DNA from: Bacteroidales bacterium
GTDB taxonomy: Bacteria > Bacteroidota > Bacteroidia > Bacteroidales > UBA932
Length of the DNA: 64,000 nt
Reading direction: 5' to 3'
Assembly: GCA_017454905.1 (NCBI GenBank)
Contig: JAFTCB010000062.1
Coordinates: forward strand, 124,001 to 188,000
Numbering within the stretch: position 1 is the stretch's first letter; each line of letters starts with the position of its first letter. The notes below the pieces were generated by a model. That model did not search any database. It was given only the letters and a program-made list of their open reading frames with translations, and had not been told where the DNA came from. Shown here piece after piece: positions 63,496 through 64,000 of this stretch. Position numbers and translations under genes: made by a program.

Positions 63496-64000
63496 TCAAT
63501 CTAAAGTGTGGATCGCAAGGCCGGAACGGAGCTTGGGCTCGAACCAGGTGGTCTTGGGCGGCATGATCCGGCCGCTGTCGGCGATATCGATCAGCTGCTT
63601 CATCGAGACCGGATACAGGGCGAAGGCCACGGCCATCTCACCGCTGTCCACGCGGCGGGAGAGCTCTCCCAGGCCGCGGATACCTCCAACGAAGTCGATC
63701 CGCTTGTCGGTACGCAGGTCCTTGATCCCGAGCAGTTTGTCCAGCACCAGGCCGGACAGGATGGTCACATCCAGCACCCCGATCGGGTCGGCGTCATCGT
63801 AACGGCCCGGTTTCGCCGTCAGCGAATACCATTTGCCGCCGAGGTACATCGAGAAGTTGTGCAGGGCGCAGGGATGATAGATCTCCGTGCCTTTCTCCTC
63901 CACGGTGAAATCTTCCGCCAGGCGGGCGAGCAGCGTCGCGGCGTCCATGCCGTTCAGGTCCTTGACCACCCGGTTGTAGTCGATGATCTTGAGCTGGCTC
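63496..64000 (-). CDS. DUF1015 family protein, C-terminal part
   Basis: The frame is open from the right edge to the stop at 63496, about 167 residues; the upstream part is outside the window. The C-terminus is that of the DUF1015 family: KIIDYNRVVKDLNGM, GKWYSLTAKPG, DVTILSGLVLDKLLGI, KRIDFVGGI and PKTTWFEPKLRSGL. The function of the family is not established, and no catalytic residue can be assigned. It lies 6 nt before recQ, so it may be co-transcribed with it. Confidence 0.85.
   Translation of the reverse strand, partial: SQLKIIDYNRVVKDLNGMDAATLLARLAEDFTVEEKGTEIYHPCALHNFSMYLGGKWYSLTAKPGRYDDADPIGVLDVTILSGLVLDKLLGIKDLRTDKRIDFVGGIRGLGELSRRVDSGEMAVAFALYPVSMKQLIDIADSGRIMPPKTTWFEPKLRSGLAIHTLD

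Noticed and set aside
1-64000. tRNA, rRNA, transposase, prophage or riboswitch features
   Set aside because: Intergenic gaps are short and none shows cloverleaf, rRNA or recognisable aptamer sequence; no transposase or phage family is encoded.

Overview
The window looks like a chromosomal segment of a GC-rich member of the Bacteroidales, most likely an uncultured gut or rumen lineage. The evidence is the recurring promoter element TAnnTTTG, the absence of Shine-Dalgarno sites, protein families confined to that phylum (6-bladed beta-propeller lipoproteins, DUF3244- and DUF4783-type proteins, Reg_prop/Y_Y_Y regulators, WbqC) and pectin enzymes typical of the group. No rRNA, tRNA, transposase, phage or CRISPR gene is visible. 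Genes are densely packed: many overlap by 1-17 nt, and four convergent pairs are separated by 10 nt or fewer.

Layout: 1-13.3 kb is housekeeping. It holds a Nudix hydrolase, an SRPBCC protein, an RsmF-type rRNA methyltransferase carrying a strange in-frame insertion, queA, dprA, tatD and an asparaginase. An ExbB-ExbD-ExbD energising operon, asnS, udk and a TonB-like protein follow. A non-coding block at 13.33-13.61 kb carries tandem 100-bp repeats and a long hairpin. The interval 13.8-42 kb is a pectin-degradation region: a membrane-anchored propeller/AraC regulator, a CE7-type esterase, a GH95-CE8 fusion, GH2, a PL1-CE12-CE8 three-domain enzyme, PL10, an exported KdgF-like cupin and a PL26-like rhamnogalacturonan lyase. 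There is no SusC/SusD pair in view. Together these could de-esterify and cleave homogalacturonan, trim RG-type side chains and linearise the unsaturated uronates. An NtrY-like kinase and rlmH lie inside this region.

Embedded in the pectin region (21.56-27.2 kb) is an AT-richer block. It contains a TPR-TM-HTH regulator and an operon of a DUF3244-like protein, a CxxC thioredoxin-like lipoprotein and two tandem pairs of [small exported cysteine-rich peptide + 6-bladed beta-propeller lipoprotein]. Both peptides share the exact spacing CC-x7-C-x8-C, and each overlaps the propeller gene after it. This is the best candidate in the window for an undescribed system.

42.4-48.2 kb is one tightly overlapping operon: efp, then radical SAM, ATP-grasp-like, WbqC, GT2 and DegT aminotransferase genes. 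48.2-64 kb is mostly core genes (ispH, cmk, lptB, dnaX, metG, dnaG, recQ), with a GH127-like lipoprotein, a LytTR/HTH pair, an NtrC-like protein that lacks its DNA-binding domain, and a partial DUF1015 gene. The gene at the left edge and the one at the right edge are both cut by the window.
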